The notes under the pieces: model-generated | Told to the model about the DNA's origin: nothing | The model's database searches: none | What the model saw: the letters and a program-made list of their open reading frames with translations, nothing else | Shown: positions 8,644 through 17,868 of the stretch, piece after piece | Layout of the letters: every line of letters begins with the position of its first letter | Position numbering within the stretch: the first letter of the stretch is position 1 | Assembly: GCF_900099905.1 (NCBI RefSeq) | Contig: NZ_FNEE01000014.1 | Coordinates: 88,208-152,207 of the forward strand | Source of the DNA: Mesorhizobium muleiense | GTDB lineage: Bacteria > Pseudomonadota > Alphaproteobacteria > Rhizobiales > Rhizobiaceae | Direction: 5' to 3' | DNA: 64,000 nt | Made by a program: the position numbers and the translations under genes

Positions 8644-10872
8644 ATGTCGAACATCGAGGAATTGACCAGCGTCCGGCGAAGTCGCCAAACGGTCGGCCAT
8701 TATCTCAAGCTGAGTGCGTACTGCTCGGCTGCCATTCTCTTTGCATCGCTATGTGGCCCGACCTCCGCTTTTGAGAGCCTGGAGCAAGCTAGCGCAACGG
8801 ATTATTTGAGTTGCGGGTCCTCTGGCAATCGTTCCGCACCGAGCGAAGGAGCCAGCAAGCCCCAACCGAACCCAAAACGACAACCCGCCGGCCCCATATT
8901 CAGGCAGAGCCTACGCAACGCTCCTGATCGCAGAGTTGCGCTTCTACAGAGCGTGCTGGCGGATAAGGCAGTTTATGCATCTGTGATCGATGGCTTGTTC
9001 GGCTCGCAAACAGTGAGCGCGGTGAAGTCCTTTCAGGCCAATAGTGGGATGCCTGTCGACGGCATGGTCGGCATTGAGACAGGCAAAGCGATGGGGTTGC
9101 CGTTTTGGGACGCCAGTCACACTCGCAAGCTAACTCCTCCATTTCGTGATTCTGCGAAATATCCTGACGATATAGAATTCAGGTTCAGGAGCCTGATCGG
9201 GATTGGCAATTTCTTCAGCAGCGTGCCAGACGCCCGCTACAGTTCGTCCGATACGCTCACTCGACGGGCGCTTCGAACAAACAATCCCGGCGCCATCAAC
9301 ATCTCGAGATGGCAGCGAGATAGCATGAAAGGGTATGTGGGTTGCACGCTGCCCGACAGGTACGGCAACCAGACCGCCGTTTACGAGACTCCTGAGTTTG
9401 GGGTAGCCGCTTGGGGCTTTCTTCTTCGCAAAATCTATTTCGGGGGCAAGAAGGACAAGGTCACCATTGGCGCCATCGTAGACAAGTACCGCGGCGACAA
9501 TCCTCGTGATGCGTATATTGACGGCTACAAAAAATATTCAGGCGGCAAATTGGCGGAAAGCTATGAAATCGACTTATATGACAACCGGCAACTGGCCTTG
9601 CTGGCAATCGCCGCATACTCACACGAATTCGGCTCCTGGTACCCTCTCACGGGAAAGCAGCTTCTGGCAGGCTTTTCCATTACCGATGAATACATCGACT
9701 CTGGCGTTAACGACGAGGTCATCGTGGCGCCGGAGGAAATGGATCCCGGCCGATATATAAAGCATTCCGATGCCGAACGCCCCGCACCCACGCCCCCTCC
9801 GCCGGCCGAGCGGTCAGCCACAACCGATGCAGCGGTGCGACACGGCCTGCAGCAGCTAGTCGAGACTGAGGGTGGGCCGCCAGGTGCGATAGCAACTCTT
9901 TACCGCGACGGCCGCCTAACCGTACTCAGTGCGGGCCGCGCCAATGTGTCCTCGGATGTAGCGCCAGCGGTCAATCAATACATGCGTATCGCCAGCGTCT
10001 CAAAAGCCTTCAACGGGGCCATTGCCCTGCATCTCGTCCAGACTGGCCGGATCGGCCTCGACGAGACTATCGGCCAACATTTGCCCGGGCTGCCGGCGGC
10101 ATGGTCCGCGATCACGCTTCGGCACATGCTAAACCACACCAGCGGGTTACCTGATTACCTGCGATCCGACGGCTTGGCCAAGCAAGTGGCGACAGATCCC
10201 CAAGGCTACGTCGAGCCGAGAAAGATCATCGACTGGGTCCGCAACGATCCGCTCGAGTTTGCCCCCGGTTCTAAGTATGCCTACTCAAACACCGACAATA
10301 TCGTGGTTGGGCTGATTGCCGAAGAAGTGACCTCCAAACCTTACGAGGCACTGTTGCAAGAGATGATATTTGGTCCTGCCAACCTCGCGCAAACTAGCTT
10401 CCCGACAACGGAAATCGCGCTGCCGACGCCCTACATCCACGGCTACGCCGTTGAGCCCGGATCCCAGCCAGAGGACGTGACCAACTTTGTCAGCCCCAGC
10501 GGCGCGTGGGCATCTGGTGCGATCGTGTCGACTCCTCAAGACTTGTCCACGTTCATACGGGCTGACCTTGCGCTGAAGTTTTTCGGCGCTGCCGAGCAGC
10601 AGGAGCAGATGCAGTTCATATCAGGAGATTCCAGCCCGCCCGGACCAGGGACGAATGAGGCTGGCCTAGGACTGTTCCGCTACACCACGCCGTGCGGCGT
10701 CGTGTACGGCCATACTGGCAACTTCCCGGGCTATACGCAGTGGGCCGCGTCCAACGCCGACGGTACGCGCTCGGTCACTACCACGCTGAACGCTGCCGAG
10801 CCCACAGGCGCCTTGATTGAGCACTTGAGGGAGGTTCAGGCTCAGGCTGTCTGCGCGTTACTCGGCCATTGA
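8644..10872 (+). CDS. Secreted fusion: peptidoglycan-binding domain, lysozyme-like middle domain, class C beta-lactamase-type serine hydrolase
   Basis: This 742-residue protein starts with a hydrophobic segment (about 23-42) that suggests export. Residues about 98-152 form a PG_binding_1-type domain (IDGLFGSQTVSAVKSFQ, MPVDGMVG). Residues about 215-340 resemble phage/structural-type muramidase domains, with RTNNPGAINISRW and YETPEFGVAAWGFLLRKIYF. After a Pro-rich linker (PTPPPPAE near residue 384), the C-terminal 350 residues are a serine hydrolase of the beta-lactamase/DD-peptidase fold, with SVSK (SxxK), YSNTDN (YxN) and GHTG (KTG equivalent). A cell-wall role is inferred. No neighbouring gene shares its theme; it sits inside the split H4MPT cluster. 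Confidence 0.72.
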   Translation: MSNIEELTSVRRSRQTVGHYLKLSAYCSAAILFASLCGPTSAFESLEQASATDYLSCGSSGNRSAPSEGASKPQPNPKRQPAGPIFRQSLRNAPDRRVALLQSVLADKAVYASVIDGLFGSQTVSAVKSFQANSGMPVDGMVGIETGKAMGLPFWDASHTRKLTPPFRDSAKYPDDIEFRFRSLIGIGNFFSSVPDARYSSSDTLTRRALRTNNPGAINISRWQRDSMKGYVGCTLPDRYGNQTAVYETPEFGVAAWGFLLRKIYFGGKKDKVTIGAIVDKYRGDNPRDAYIDGYKKYSGGKLAESYEIDLYDNRQLALLAIAAYSHEFGSWYPLTGKQLLAGFSITDEYIDSGVNDEVIVAPEEMDPGRYIKHSDAERPAPTPPPPAERSATTDAAVRHGLQQLVETEGGPPGAIATLYRDGRLTVLSAGRANVSSDVAPAVNQYMRIASVSKAFNGAIALHLVQTGRIGLDETIGQHLPGLPAAWSAITLRHMLNHTSGLPDYLRSDGLAKQVATDPQGYVEPRKIIDWVRNDPLEFAPGSKYAYSNTDNIVVGLIAEEVTSKPYEALLQEMIFGPANLAQTSFPTTEIALPTPYIHGYAVEPGSQPEDVTNFVSPSGAWASGAIVSTPQDLSTFIRADLALKFFGAAEQQEQMQFISGDSSPPGPGTNEAGLGLFRYTTPCGVVYGHTGNFPGYTQWAASNADGTRSVTTTLNAAEPTGALIEHLREVQAQAVCALLGH

Positions 10873-10968
10873 CGGTATTTTTTGCCAGTGACGGACCCGC
10901 GGCATACTGCTAAACCAATTCAGAGTTACCGCTGATTTCCCTGCCACGATAGTTCAGCGAGTTTTGAC

Positions 10969-11622
10969 ATGCCTGGTCGCAAGGCGCTGTCCCGATGGTC
11001 CGACGCAGTGCGTTGCCTATCGATTTGTCTTGCGATCAGTGCCTTCATTGTCGGGCCCAGCCTTAGCCAAACAATTCCCGAGCAGATCGACTCGGTGATC
11101 TCGGATCAGAACGAGACTGTCCGACGCTATTCCGCACCGAGGAAGCCTGGAACGATCGACCTTTCGGTCCCCGACGCGCGCAAGACTACGCCACCCGAAC
11201 AAGCCGAACGAATATTATTCACCTTGAGGTCGGTAACGGTTCGCGGCGCCGTGACGGTGCCGGCGTCACAGTTGCAGCAAGCGTGGGCCTACCAGTTGAG
11301 CAAAAGGATAAGCCTTGGCGACCTCTACGCCATTGCCGAACGAGGCGTTTGCGCGGGCTGCCTCGATCTCGCTTCGTTGTTCAGGGGTAATGCTCAATTT
11401 CATCTCTCATATTATTGGCACGTTGAACTTGGTGGCGAGGCCGACAAGAATCCCAGCGATCAGGCGAGGGTTGCCTCAGATTTTTTGCTGCAAGCCCCTC
11501 CACCGGATACCGTTCGCAAAGCTCGCCCGCCCTTTTGTTTTAGCGGACCACGACACGATCGGATCGCAAACTTAAACCGCACCGGGAACGAACTCCAGCA
11601 GCTGCTCGTCAATGTCTCCTGA
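10969..11622 (+). pseudogene. Probable remnant of a TpsB/FhaC-type outer-membrane transporter (signal peptide plus POTRA start)
   Basis: The frame opens with a signal-peptide-like segment (SICLAISAFIVGPSLSQ) and, at about residues 80-125, has TLRSVTVRGAVTVPASQLQ then ISLGDLYAIAER, which resembles the POTRA domain of two-partner secretion transporters. After that point the expected continuation is lost from this frame, and the rest is low-similarity sequence without a beta-barrel. The 217 residues are far short of the usual 550 or so. I infer a frameshifted and truncated gene; a short stand-alone POTRA protein is the alternative. There is no TpsA partner in the window. Confidence 0.45.
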
Positions 11623-11993
11623 GGTTCAAGTAACGAGGAACTTTGACATGGTGGGGCCGTCCATCGCGGGTGCCGAGGTGGAGCAGTGGCGGACTTCGTT
11701 GTGGAAGCAGCCGTATCGCATAACATGGCCTACCGCCTACAATACAATAGTTTTGAGCAGCCAATCCCAGCCCGTCGGTTAGGGGGCCAATGGATGACCG
11801 CTCAGGGGTCGAAGAACGAACCCGCTGGCCGGGACGGGCGCGCGCGGTGAGGTAGAAGACACGGGCCGATCATCGTGCATACCGGGCTCAATGGCCGCAA
11901 AAGGCTCGAACACCGCCGTTTGAGATCACCGCCACCGTGTACCATGCTAAACCACGTCGGCCCGGACGCTTACCCAGGTTCAGCATATCCGGT
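11623..11993. other. Gene-free stretch at the right edge of the insert
   Basis: About 370 bp between the POTRA remnant and the minus-strand cofactor genes. I see no open frame with family character, no tRNA and no clear terminal repeats. It is probably the right junction of the insert that splits the H4MPT genes. Confidence 0.4.
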
Positions 11994-12584
11994 TCAGCCC
12001 CGCGCATCCTCGCCGCTGGCATCCTCGGCCGCAAGGTGATCGCCGACACGCTGCATCAGCCAGTCCCAGGCTTCTTTTTCGCCCTCGCCCGCAGTCTTTT
12101 CGATGGCGATCGAAAGGTAGGCGATTTCCGCCTCGATCTTGTCGCGCGGCAGCATGCCGAGCCGGCTGACCAGGATGGCCAGTTCCAGCACCGCCGCCTT
12201 GGCGCGGTTGAAGCCGGTGAACGGCGCATGCGTTTCCTCCTGCACCACGCGGCAGAAATGGCGAGGCCGCATGGCATCGTCGTCCACGCTTTCGACTTCG
12301 AGGACCGAATGCGCGAGCGCCGCTGCGAGCCGCGGCACCGGAAACCCGTCGACCGCAACGGTCGGCCAATGCTTGCGGCCGGTCAGGCAGCCGGCAAAGA
12401 TGCGGACGTCATCGGTGTAATTGGCAATGGCGAACGGCACTTCGGCGAGATTGTCGAGCGTGATCGACGGCCGGAACGGCGCGATGACCCAGCCGTCCTT
12501 CTCGGCGATGATGCCGATCGGCGCGATGTGGACGTCGCCGGCTTCGTTGACCGTGGTGATGATAGATTCGCGAATGAACGGCAT
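11994..12584 (-). CDS. DUF447 family protein (flavin-reductase-like fold), H4MPT cluster
   Basis: The 196 residues begin MPFIRESIITTVNEAGDVH, with HIAPIGIIAEKDGWVIAPF following, the pattern of DUF447 proteins, which share a split-barrel fold with flavin reductases. DUF447 genes recur in bacterial H4MPT clusters and in methanogens, so a role in cofactor biosynthesis or reduction is likely but unassigned. It is the last gene of a minus-strand run; only 3 bp separate it from the DHPS-like gene upstream, so they are co-transcribed. Confidence 0.75.
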   Translation of the reverse strand: MPFIRESIITTVNEAGDVHIAPIGIIAEKDGWVIAPFRPSITLDNLAEVPFAIANYTDDVRIFAGCLTGRKHWPTVAVDGFPVPRLAAALAHSVLEVESVDDDAMRPRHFCRVVQEETHAPFTGFNRAKAAVLELAILVSRLGMLPRDKIEAEIAYLSIAIEKTAGEGEKEAWDWLMQRVGDHLAAEDASGEDARG

Positions 12585-12587
12585 GGT

Positions 12588-13982
12588 TTAGCGCTCTTTC
12601 TTCGCGCGAAGCGTGGGGCCCGCTTCGGCAAGACGGCTGCGGTCGGTTTCGGGAGCCGGCGCGGCAACGCCCCATGCGAGCGGCTCGTCCTGCACATAGC
12701 GCTTGCCGAGGCGCCACGCGATCTCGGCCTTCATCAGTTCGGCGCCGAGATAGAACGCGTGTGCTCCATCCGCCTCAACGCCAAGCCCGGCAAAGAGTTC
12801 GAACGCACCCGTGGCAACCGCGTGCCCCTTGCCGTTGAAAACATGGATGCCGTCCTCGGCGGTCATAATGCGGAAATTGGTGTCGCGCACCTCTGCCGCG
12901 AGTGCTGCGATATCTTCGGTCGAGGCGGTGAACGGCTTGCGATCGTGAACCTGCAGCAGCCCTGGATGGTAACTTCGCGGCAGCGCACCGTCATTCTTGG
13001 CGGCAAACAGGATCCGGCGGGCAATGTCGTGCTCCTCGATGGTTCGCAGCGTGTGCGGGCTGACGTGCACGGCAAGCACGTTTCGGATCTGAAGTTCCGA
13101 GCAGAGCCCGGCCAGAACCGCGGTGACGCCGGAACTGTCGGCGTCGGTCAATTCGGTGAGATTGCCGGTGCCCATCAGCAGCTCGACCTCGGGCCAGCGG
13201 CGGCGCGCCTCGATGAAACGCCCGAGCGAGGCGGCAAAGCCGAAATGGATCGGATCGAGCACCGGATCGGCGAGGAAGCCGACACCGGCCTTCTGTGCCG
13301 CTTCGATGGCCCGGCCAAGCGAATCCAGGTCGCCGGGCGTGGCCGGGATCAAAACTGGTACGGCCTTGTGGTCGAAGGCCAGCGGCAGCGTGTTCTCATC
13401 GAGGCTGAGAAGATAGTCCGCACCGGCGCGCGCGCCGATCGACAGTTCGTCGGTGCTGGCCGAATCGACGCTGACCAGAAATCCCAGTGCCTTCAGCTTG
13501 CGCACGACCTCTTCCAGCAACGGAAACGGCGTTTCCGGCAGGCAGCCGAGATCGATGACGTCGGCGCCGGCCGCGGCCAGCGTCCGTGCTCTCGCCACCA
13601 GCGCCTCGACCGACAGCATCGGCGCATCGACGATTTCGGCGAAGATGCGCATGTCGTGACGCGAAAGATCAGGCGGCTCGCCCGCCCGGCCGAGAAAGGC
13701 CGGCAGATCGGCGATCTCGTCGGGCCCGCGTACGAAGGGCACGCCGAAATGCTTCGACAGATGCTCGATGTCGCCGCGATAGCGGCCTGGCAGGATGACG
13801 CGATCGGCGGCGCCTGCCAAGGTAAGCCGCCGCTTGATGATGTCTTCGCTCATCAGCGCCGCGACCTTGACGCCGATGTCGATGATCTCCCAGGCAAATT
13901 CGGTTTCGCCCAGTCCGGCCAGCAGCCTTTCCAGCCGGACCTTGGCCAGATGGCCGGTAAGAAAGACCAGCCGCTCAGCCAT
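12588..13982 (-). CDS. Dihydropteroate synthase-like protein, H4MPT cluster
   Basis: Starting at ATG 13982 (MAERLVFLTGHLAKVRLE) the protein has 464 residues. Its central part is a DHPS-like TIM barrel (ARTLAAAGADVIDLGCLPET, LLMGTGNLTELTDADSSGVTA) preceded by about 150 extra residues, as in the archaeal-type DHPS-related family. These proteins occur in H4MPT gene sets of methanogens and methylotrophs; a true folate role is covered by the separate folP at 57.1 kb. An earlier in-frame start at 14060 would overlap the flavoprotein gene by 86 bp and is less likely. The chosen start overlaps that gene by 8 bp. Confidence 0.8.
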   Translation of the reverse strand: MAERLVFLTGHLAKVRLERLLAGLGETEFAWEIIDIGVKVAALMSEDIIKRRLTLAGAADRVILPGRYRGDIEHLSKHFGVPFVRGPDEIADLPAFLGRAGEPPDLSRHDMRIFAEIVDAPMLSVEALVARARTLAAAGADVIDLGCLPETPFPLLEEVVRKLKALGFLVSVDSASTDELSIGARAGADYLLSLDENTLPLAFDHKAVPVLIPATPGDLDSLGRAIEAAQKAGVGFLADPVLDPIHFGFAASLGRFIEARRRWPEVELLMGTGNLTELTDADSSGVTAVLAGLCSELQIRNVLAVHVSPHTLRTIEEHDIARRILFAAKNDGALPRSYHPGLLQVHDRKPFTASTEDIAALAAEVRDTNFRIMTAEDGIHVFNGKGHAVATGAFELFAGLGVEADGAHAFYLGAELMKAEIAWRLGKRYVQDEPLAWGVAAPAPETDRSRLAEAGPTLRAKKER

Positions 13983-14526
13983 GGCCTGCGAGTTCGGCGT
14001 GGCGCCGCCTGACCGAGGCTTCGAGATCGGCAAGCGACTCGACCACCTGGGTTCGGTCAAAACTCTTCAGCTGGTTGGTATTCTCCAGGTCGATGCTGCG
14101 CGGATAGACCTTGACCAGCCCATGCGGCGCCATGGTTTCGAGTTCCGGCGCGGTGTCGCAGGCAAAGACGATGGCCGGCACCCGGCATTTTCCGGCCTGG
14201 GCAAAGACGTTGGTGGCGAGCGTGTCGGAAATGCCGTGCACGCATTTGGCGACCGTGTTGGAGCTGGCCGGCGCCACCACCACCGTATGATAGACGCCGT
14301 GATAGAATTCGCCGACCGGGATCGCGCTCGCCGTCTTGTCGTGCAGCACGCGCGTCGTCTCCGGGAAATCGAGCTTGAGCTTGTACATGCGCAGCACTTC
14401 GCTGGCGGCTTTCGACACGAAGACATCGCAATGCTCGATCTGGTGGATGAGTGCAAAACTCTCCGTAAAAAAATGACCGGAACCGGTCAAAACCCATGCC
14501 CAGCGCGGCGTATGCAGCGTCGCCAT
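13975..14526 (-). CDS. Archaeal-type dihydromethanopterin reductase, flavoprotein (DmrB-like)
   Basis: At 183 residues this is a flavoprotein of the HFCD/flavodoxin-like family, with WVLTGSGHFFTESFAL at residues 11-26, VVVAPASSNTVAK in the middle and IVFACDTAPE near residue 120. The bacterial DmrB of Burkholderia, an archaeal-type dihydromethanopterin reductase, belongs here; reduction of dihydromethanopterin to the active carrier is therefore the probable job. Methylobacterium uses the unrelated DHFR-like DmrA instead. The gene overlaps the DHPS-like gene downstream by 8 bp and follows the fusion gene by 3 bp. Confidence 0.78.
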   Translation of the reverse strand: MATLHTPRWAWVLTGSGHFFTESFALIHQIEHCDVFVSKAASEVLRMYKLKLDFPETTRVLHDKTASAIPVGEFYHGVYHTVVVAPASSNTVAKCVHGISDTLATNVFAQAGKCRVPAIVFACDTAPELETMAPHGLVKVYPRSIDLENTNQLKSFDRTQVVESLADLEASVRRRHAELAGHG

Positions 14527-14529
14527 CGC

Positions 14530-16371
14530 CTACCCTGCTTTCCTTGCCGGCCGGGTCGGGGCCGCGATCGCAATGCCGGGCAGATTGCCCGCCGCAAGCA
14601 GCGCCCCGGCCTCGGCGGCATCTTTCGGGCCGGCGAGATGGACATCGACACCGTCGGGCAGCATGGCGGCGAAGCCGGCGTCGACGATGCCTCTGACCGC
14701 CAGGCTGTCGATCGTGTCGCTGCCGGAGAAGGCGCCGGTCTGCTTGATCAAGAGCAGCGCGTTCGCGCCGAGCTTGCCGGCAAGCCAGGCGGCAAGCGAA
14801 TCGGAGGTAACATCCCAGGACGCCGGAATGTCCGGCGCCGGCAGCGCCAATGACGACGGCAGCCACACCGGGATCTTCCCCGCGTCCAGCGCCCGCCCCA
14901 TTTCTTCCAGCGACCGTGCCGGCGCCAGCCTTTCGTCACGGTCGAGGATGACCTGGGCGAACTGCTCCATGGCGAGGATCGCCATGGCGTGGGCGGCGGT
15001 GTCGGAAAAATCCATGTAAATCTGCGTCTCGCGCACCTGGTCGGCGAACAGGCCGCCGCCTGGCACGATGACGATCGGCAGCTTGGAACCCGCCAGCGCC
15101 GCGATCCAGCTTTCCAGTTCCGCCGCATGGACGGTGCTGCCGCCAAGCTTGACGACGGACGGTTTGACGGCGGCTCGCCTGATGGCCTCGGGCCTTTCCT
15201 GTCGCGGTCGGGAAACGGCGCCTTGGTCTTTTCGCCCGGCAGGGCCGGAGGCAACGCCGCGGCCTGCCGATTGGCGCTTGCGTTCGATCTCGACGCCGAC
15301 GCCGCCTGGGCCGAGCTCGAGTTTTTCCACCCTTACCGTGACCCGCACGACACGCGGGTTCTCCAGGATGTAGGTCGCCACCTGCTCGGCCAGGGCCTCG
15401 CTGAGCTGGATGTGGCCCCGCGCAACGATGGTGCGAATGCCGTCCATGATGATGTCGTAGGAGAACACATGGCGCATGTCTTCGGGATGGTCGGTGACTT
15501 GCAGCACGTCGGCGGTCACGTCGAAACGCACTTTTTGGGTATGGCCGTGCTCAAAACTGTAGGCGCCGATCTGGACCGGCAGGACAAAGTCCCGCACGAA
15601 GATCTTGTCGGTGCCCAGTGTCGGGTCGGTGCCCGGCGAATAGCCCCTCGCCGCCAGCAGGCGGTAGTCGATGCTCGACGCGCCGCCGGCCCGGGATGCT
15701 TCCGGGATCAGTTCGCGGATCTGCGCAACCGCCTCGGCGTTGATCGAACCCACGCGGCCAGAATCGCCGCACAGCGCCCCGCGAAAGCCGAGAAAATCGG
15801 GAGCGAAGGGCAGCAGGCGTGGAATATCAGGGGCTTCCAGCGATCCGCTCAGCCCAACCATGAGGCCGAGCGATTTCGCTCGATCGATGAATCCCGGGAT
15901 ACGCTCGGGCGGCAGATGGTCGAGCAGCCGCCCGTTGGCCTTGTTCGCAGTGTCGACCATGGCGCCATGGAAGCGATGTTCGGCAAGCATCGGCAGAAGC
16001 TCGAAATCCGGCGTCAGGTCGGCGAAAAGCACGGCGATCAGTTTCGTTCGCGCGGCGAGCGGCGCGAGCGCTGCAGCACAAGCCGCAACATTTGCCGACG
16101 GAAACAAACCTATCTTGACGTAATCGGCGCCGGCGGCAGTGATCTCTTCGGCCCTGGCGCGGATCGTCTCGGGCTCCATCGGCAGGTCGCCGCAGACCGC
16201 GCTGACCGGCGCCCGGCCGGCGATCAGCGAAATCGTCCGGCGGATGGTCTGCGTGGACACCGCGCCCAGCGCTCCCGCCTTCGGATCCTTCAGGTCGACG
16301 ATGTCGGCACCGCCTGAAAGCGCGATCTCCGCCTCGTCGACGCCGGTGACGCTGGCCAGCATTCTGGTCAT
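14530..16371 (-). CDS. Three-domain cofactor-biosynthesis fusion: MfnB-like + dihydroneopterin aldolase-like + amino acid kinase
   Basis: From ATG 16371 (MTRMLASVTG) the protein has 613 residues. Residues 1-235 match (5-formylfuran-3-yl)methyl phosphate synthase (MfnB), with lysines K28 (DLKDP), K86 (GADYVKIG) and K144 (TANKANG) in register with the active-site lysines of that family. Residues about 256-365 are FolB/dihydroneopterin aldolase-like (GAYSFEHG with E274, VRVEKLEL with K350). After a basic linker, residues about 403-613 are an amino acid kinase (SVVKLGGSTVH) like orf9/MfnE, thought to phosphorylate the furan precursor. It joins two methylofuran steps with a pterin step. It heads the minus-strand run. 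Confidence 0.85.
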   Translation of the reverse strand: MTRMLASVTGVDEAEIALSGGADIVDLKDPKAGALGAVSTQTIRRTISLIAGRAPVSAVCGDLPMEPETIRARAEEITAAGADYVKIGLFPSANVAACAAALAPLAARTKLIAVLFADLTPDFELLPMLAEHRFHGAMVDTANKANGRLLDHLPPERIPGFIDRAKSLGLMVGLSGSLEAPDIPRLLPFAPDFLGFRGALCGDSGRVGSINAEAVAQIRELIPEASRAGGASSIDYRLLAARGYSPGTDPTLGTDKIFVRDFVLPVQIGAYSFEHGHTQKVRFDVTADVLQVTDHPEDMRHVFSYDIIMDGIRTIVARGHIQLSEALAEQVATYILENPRVVRVTVRVEKLELGPGGVGVEIERKRQSAGRGVASGPAGRKDQGAVSRPRQERPEAIRRAAVKPSVVKLGGSTVHAAELESWIAALAGSKLPIVIVPGGGLFADQVRETQIYMDFSDTAAHAMAILAMEQFAQVILDRDERLAPARSLEEMGRALDAGKIPVWLPSSLALPAPDIPASWDVTSDSLAAWLAGKLGANALLLIKQTGAFSGSDTIDSLAVRGIVDAGFAAMLPDGVDVHLAGPKDAAEAGALLAAGNLPGIAIAAPTRPARKAG

Positions 16372-16596
16372 TGACGGACTTTCTCCGGCATGAGGAAAAG
16401 GACGCTTTTGGGCCCGAATACCGAAATCCGCTCGGTCGCCGTTCGGGCGAGCAGGCATGGCACTAAAGCAGACGTGAGAGGTCCACTTTCAGGGTTTGAT
16501 AAAATTTGCGGGTCAGCTAAGCTCATCACGGGCACCTTGACTTCGCGCCGCTCCGACAACAATCGGACTTTAGCGCAAGAACGGGTAATTTTATCG

Positions 16597-17847
16597 ATGA
16601 CGAGCGCGGTGCCGGGCACTCTGGCGGCCTTTTTGTGCTTTTTTTTCCTGACCGTCAACGTTGCGGGCGCGCTCGCCCAGGAAGCGACGGGCAAGCAGCC
16701 GACCGCAACGGCCAAGCCGGAAAAAAAGCTGACCGAGATCAAGATAGGCTATTTGCGCGCCTATGCGCCGCAGCTGGCCTTGTCGGTGCTCGACGTCCCG
16801 CCGCGCGATGAAGGTGTCGCCGGCGGCAATGTGGCGATTGCCGACAACAACACGACCGGCAGCTTCCTCGGCCAGAAATTCAGCCTCGACGTGACCGAGG
16901 TGAAGCCGGATGCCGATGTCGTCCCGGCCTTCCAGGAGATGATCGCCAAAGGCAACCGCTATGTGGTCGCGGACCTCTCGGCCAGGCAGTTGCTGTCGAT
17001 CGCCGATCTTGCCCGCGACAACGGCGTCTTGATCTTCAACGCCGGCGCCACCGACGACAGTCTTCGCGAGGAGGAATGCCGCGCCAGCATCTTCCACACC
17101 ATCCCGACGCGCAGCATGCTGGCCGACGGGCTGGCGCAATATCTGATCTGGAAGCAATGGCGGCGCTGGGTGCTGATCTACGGCTCGCACGAGCGCGACC
17201 AGCTTTTTGCCGAGGCGCTGCGCCGGGCGGCGACGCGCTTCGGCGGCGAGATCGTCGGCGAAAAACTGTTCGAGGATACCGGCACGGCGCGGCGGACCGA
17301 TTCCGGCGTCGTCCAGATCCAGCGGCAGATGCCTGTCTTCACCCAGGACCTGCCGGAGCACGATGTCCTGCTGGTCGCCGACGAAAGCGAGGTGTTCGGC
17401 ACCTACGTTCCGTTCCGCACCTGGATCCCGCGGCCGGTCGCCGGCACCGCCGGCCTCACCCCCTTGGCCTGGCATCCGGCCAGCGAGCAATGGGGCGGCA
17501 CACAGATCCAGAACCGCTTCGCCAAGGCAAACGGCCGCCGCATGGTTTCGAAGGACATGGCGGCGTGGACCGCGGTGCGCATCCTCGGTGAGGCGGCGAC
17601 CCGCACGCAGGGCGCCGACCCGCGCAAGATGGCCGATTTCATCCGCTCCGACGATTTTTCGATCGCCGCCTTCAAGGGGCAGAAACTGACGTTCCGCAAG
17701 TGGAACCAGCAGTTGCGGCAGCCGATCTTCCTCGGCGACACCAGGTCGGTCGTCTCGACATCGCCGCAGGAGGGATTTTTGCACCAGCTGTCGGAGCTCG
17801 ATACGCTCGGGGTCGACGAGCCGGAAACAAAATGCGTGCTTAAGTAG
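16597..17847 (+). CDS. PQQ-associated ABC transporter substrate-binding protein (PedA1-like)
   Basis: A secreted 416-residue protein of the branched-chain-amino-acid-binding (type I periplasmic) fold, in the subfamily found with quinoprotein alcohol dehydrogenases. The N-terminus from ATG 16597 has a hydrophobic export signal (AAFLCFFFLTVNVAGALA) ending before QEAT. The frame is open further upstream to 16390, but those residues are uncharacteristic. Cys-containing segment SLREEECRASIFH and IPTRSMLADGLAQYL are typical. The ligand is unknown. It opens a six-gene run that parallels pedA1-pedA2-pedB-pedC of pseudomonads. Confidence 0.83.
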   Translation: MTSAVPGTLAAFLCFFFLTVNVAGALAQEATGKQPTATAKPEKKLTEIKIGYLRAYAPQLALSVLDVPPRDEGVAGGNVAIADNNTTGSFLGQKFSLDVTEVKPDADVVPAFQEMIAKGNRYVVADLSARQLLSIADLARDNGVLIFNAGATDDSLREEECRASIFHTIPTRSMLADGLAQYLIWKQWRRWVLIYGSHERDQLFAEALRRAATRFGGEIVGEKLFEDTGTARRTDSGVVQIQRQMPVFTQDLPEHDVLLVADESEVFGTYVPFRTWIPRPVAGTAGLTPLAWHPASEQWGGTQIQNRFAKANGRRMVSKDMAAWTAVRILGEAATRTQGADPRKMADFIRSDDFSIAAFKGQKLTFRKWNQQLRQPIFLGDTRSVVSTSPQEGFLHQLSELDTLGVDEPETKCVLK

Positions 17848-17868
17848 AAAAGATTGGGAGGAACTTCG

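Noticed and set aside
12588..13982. Folate dihydropteroate synthase
   Set aside because: It has a long extra N-terminal part and lies in H4MPT context; the true folP is at 57147-57980.
11937..14012. A 691-codon open frame on the plus strand
   Set aside because: It lies opposite the DUF447 and DHPS-like genes; its protein is Arg/His-rich without family character. GC-rich codon bias on the real strand opens this shadow frame.
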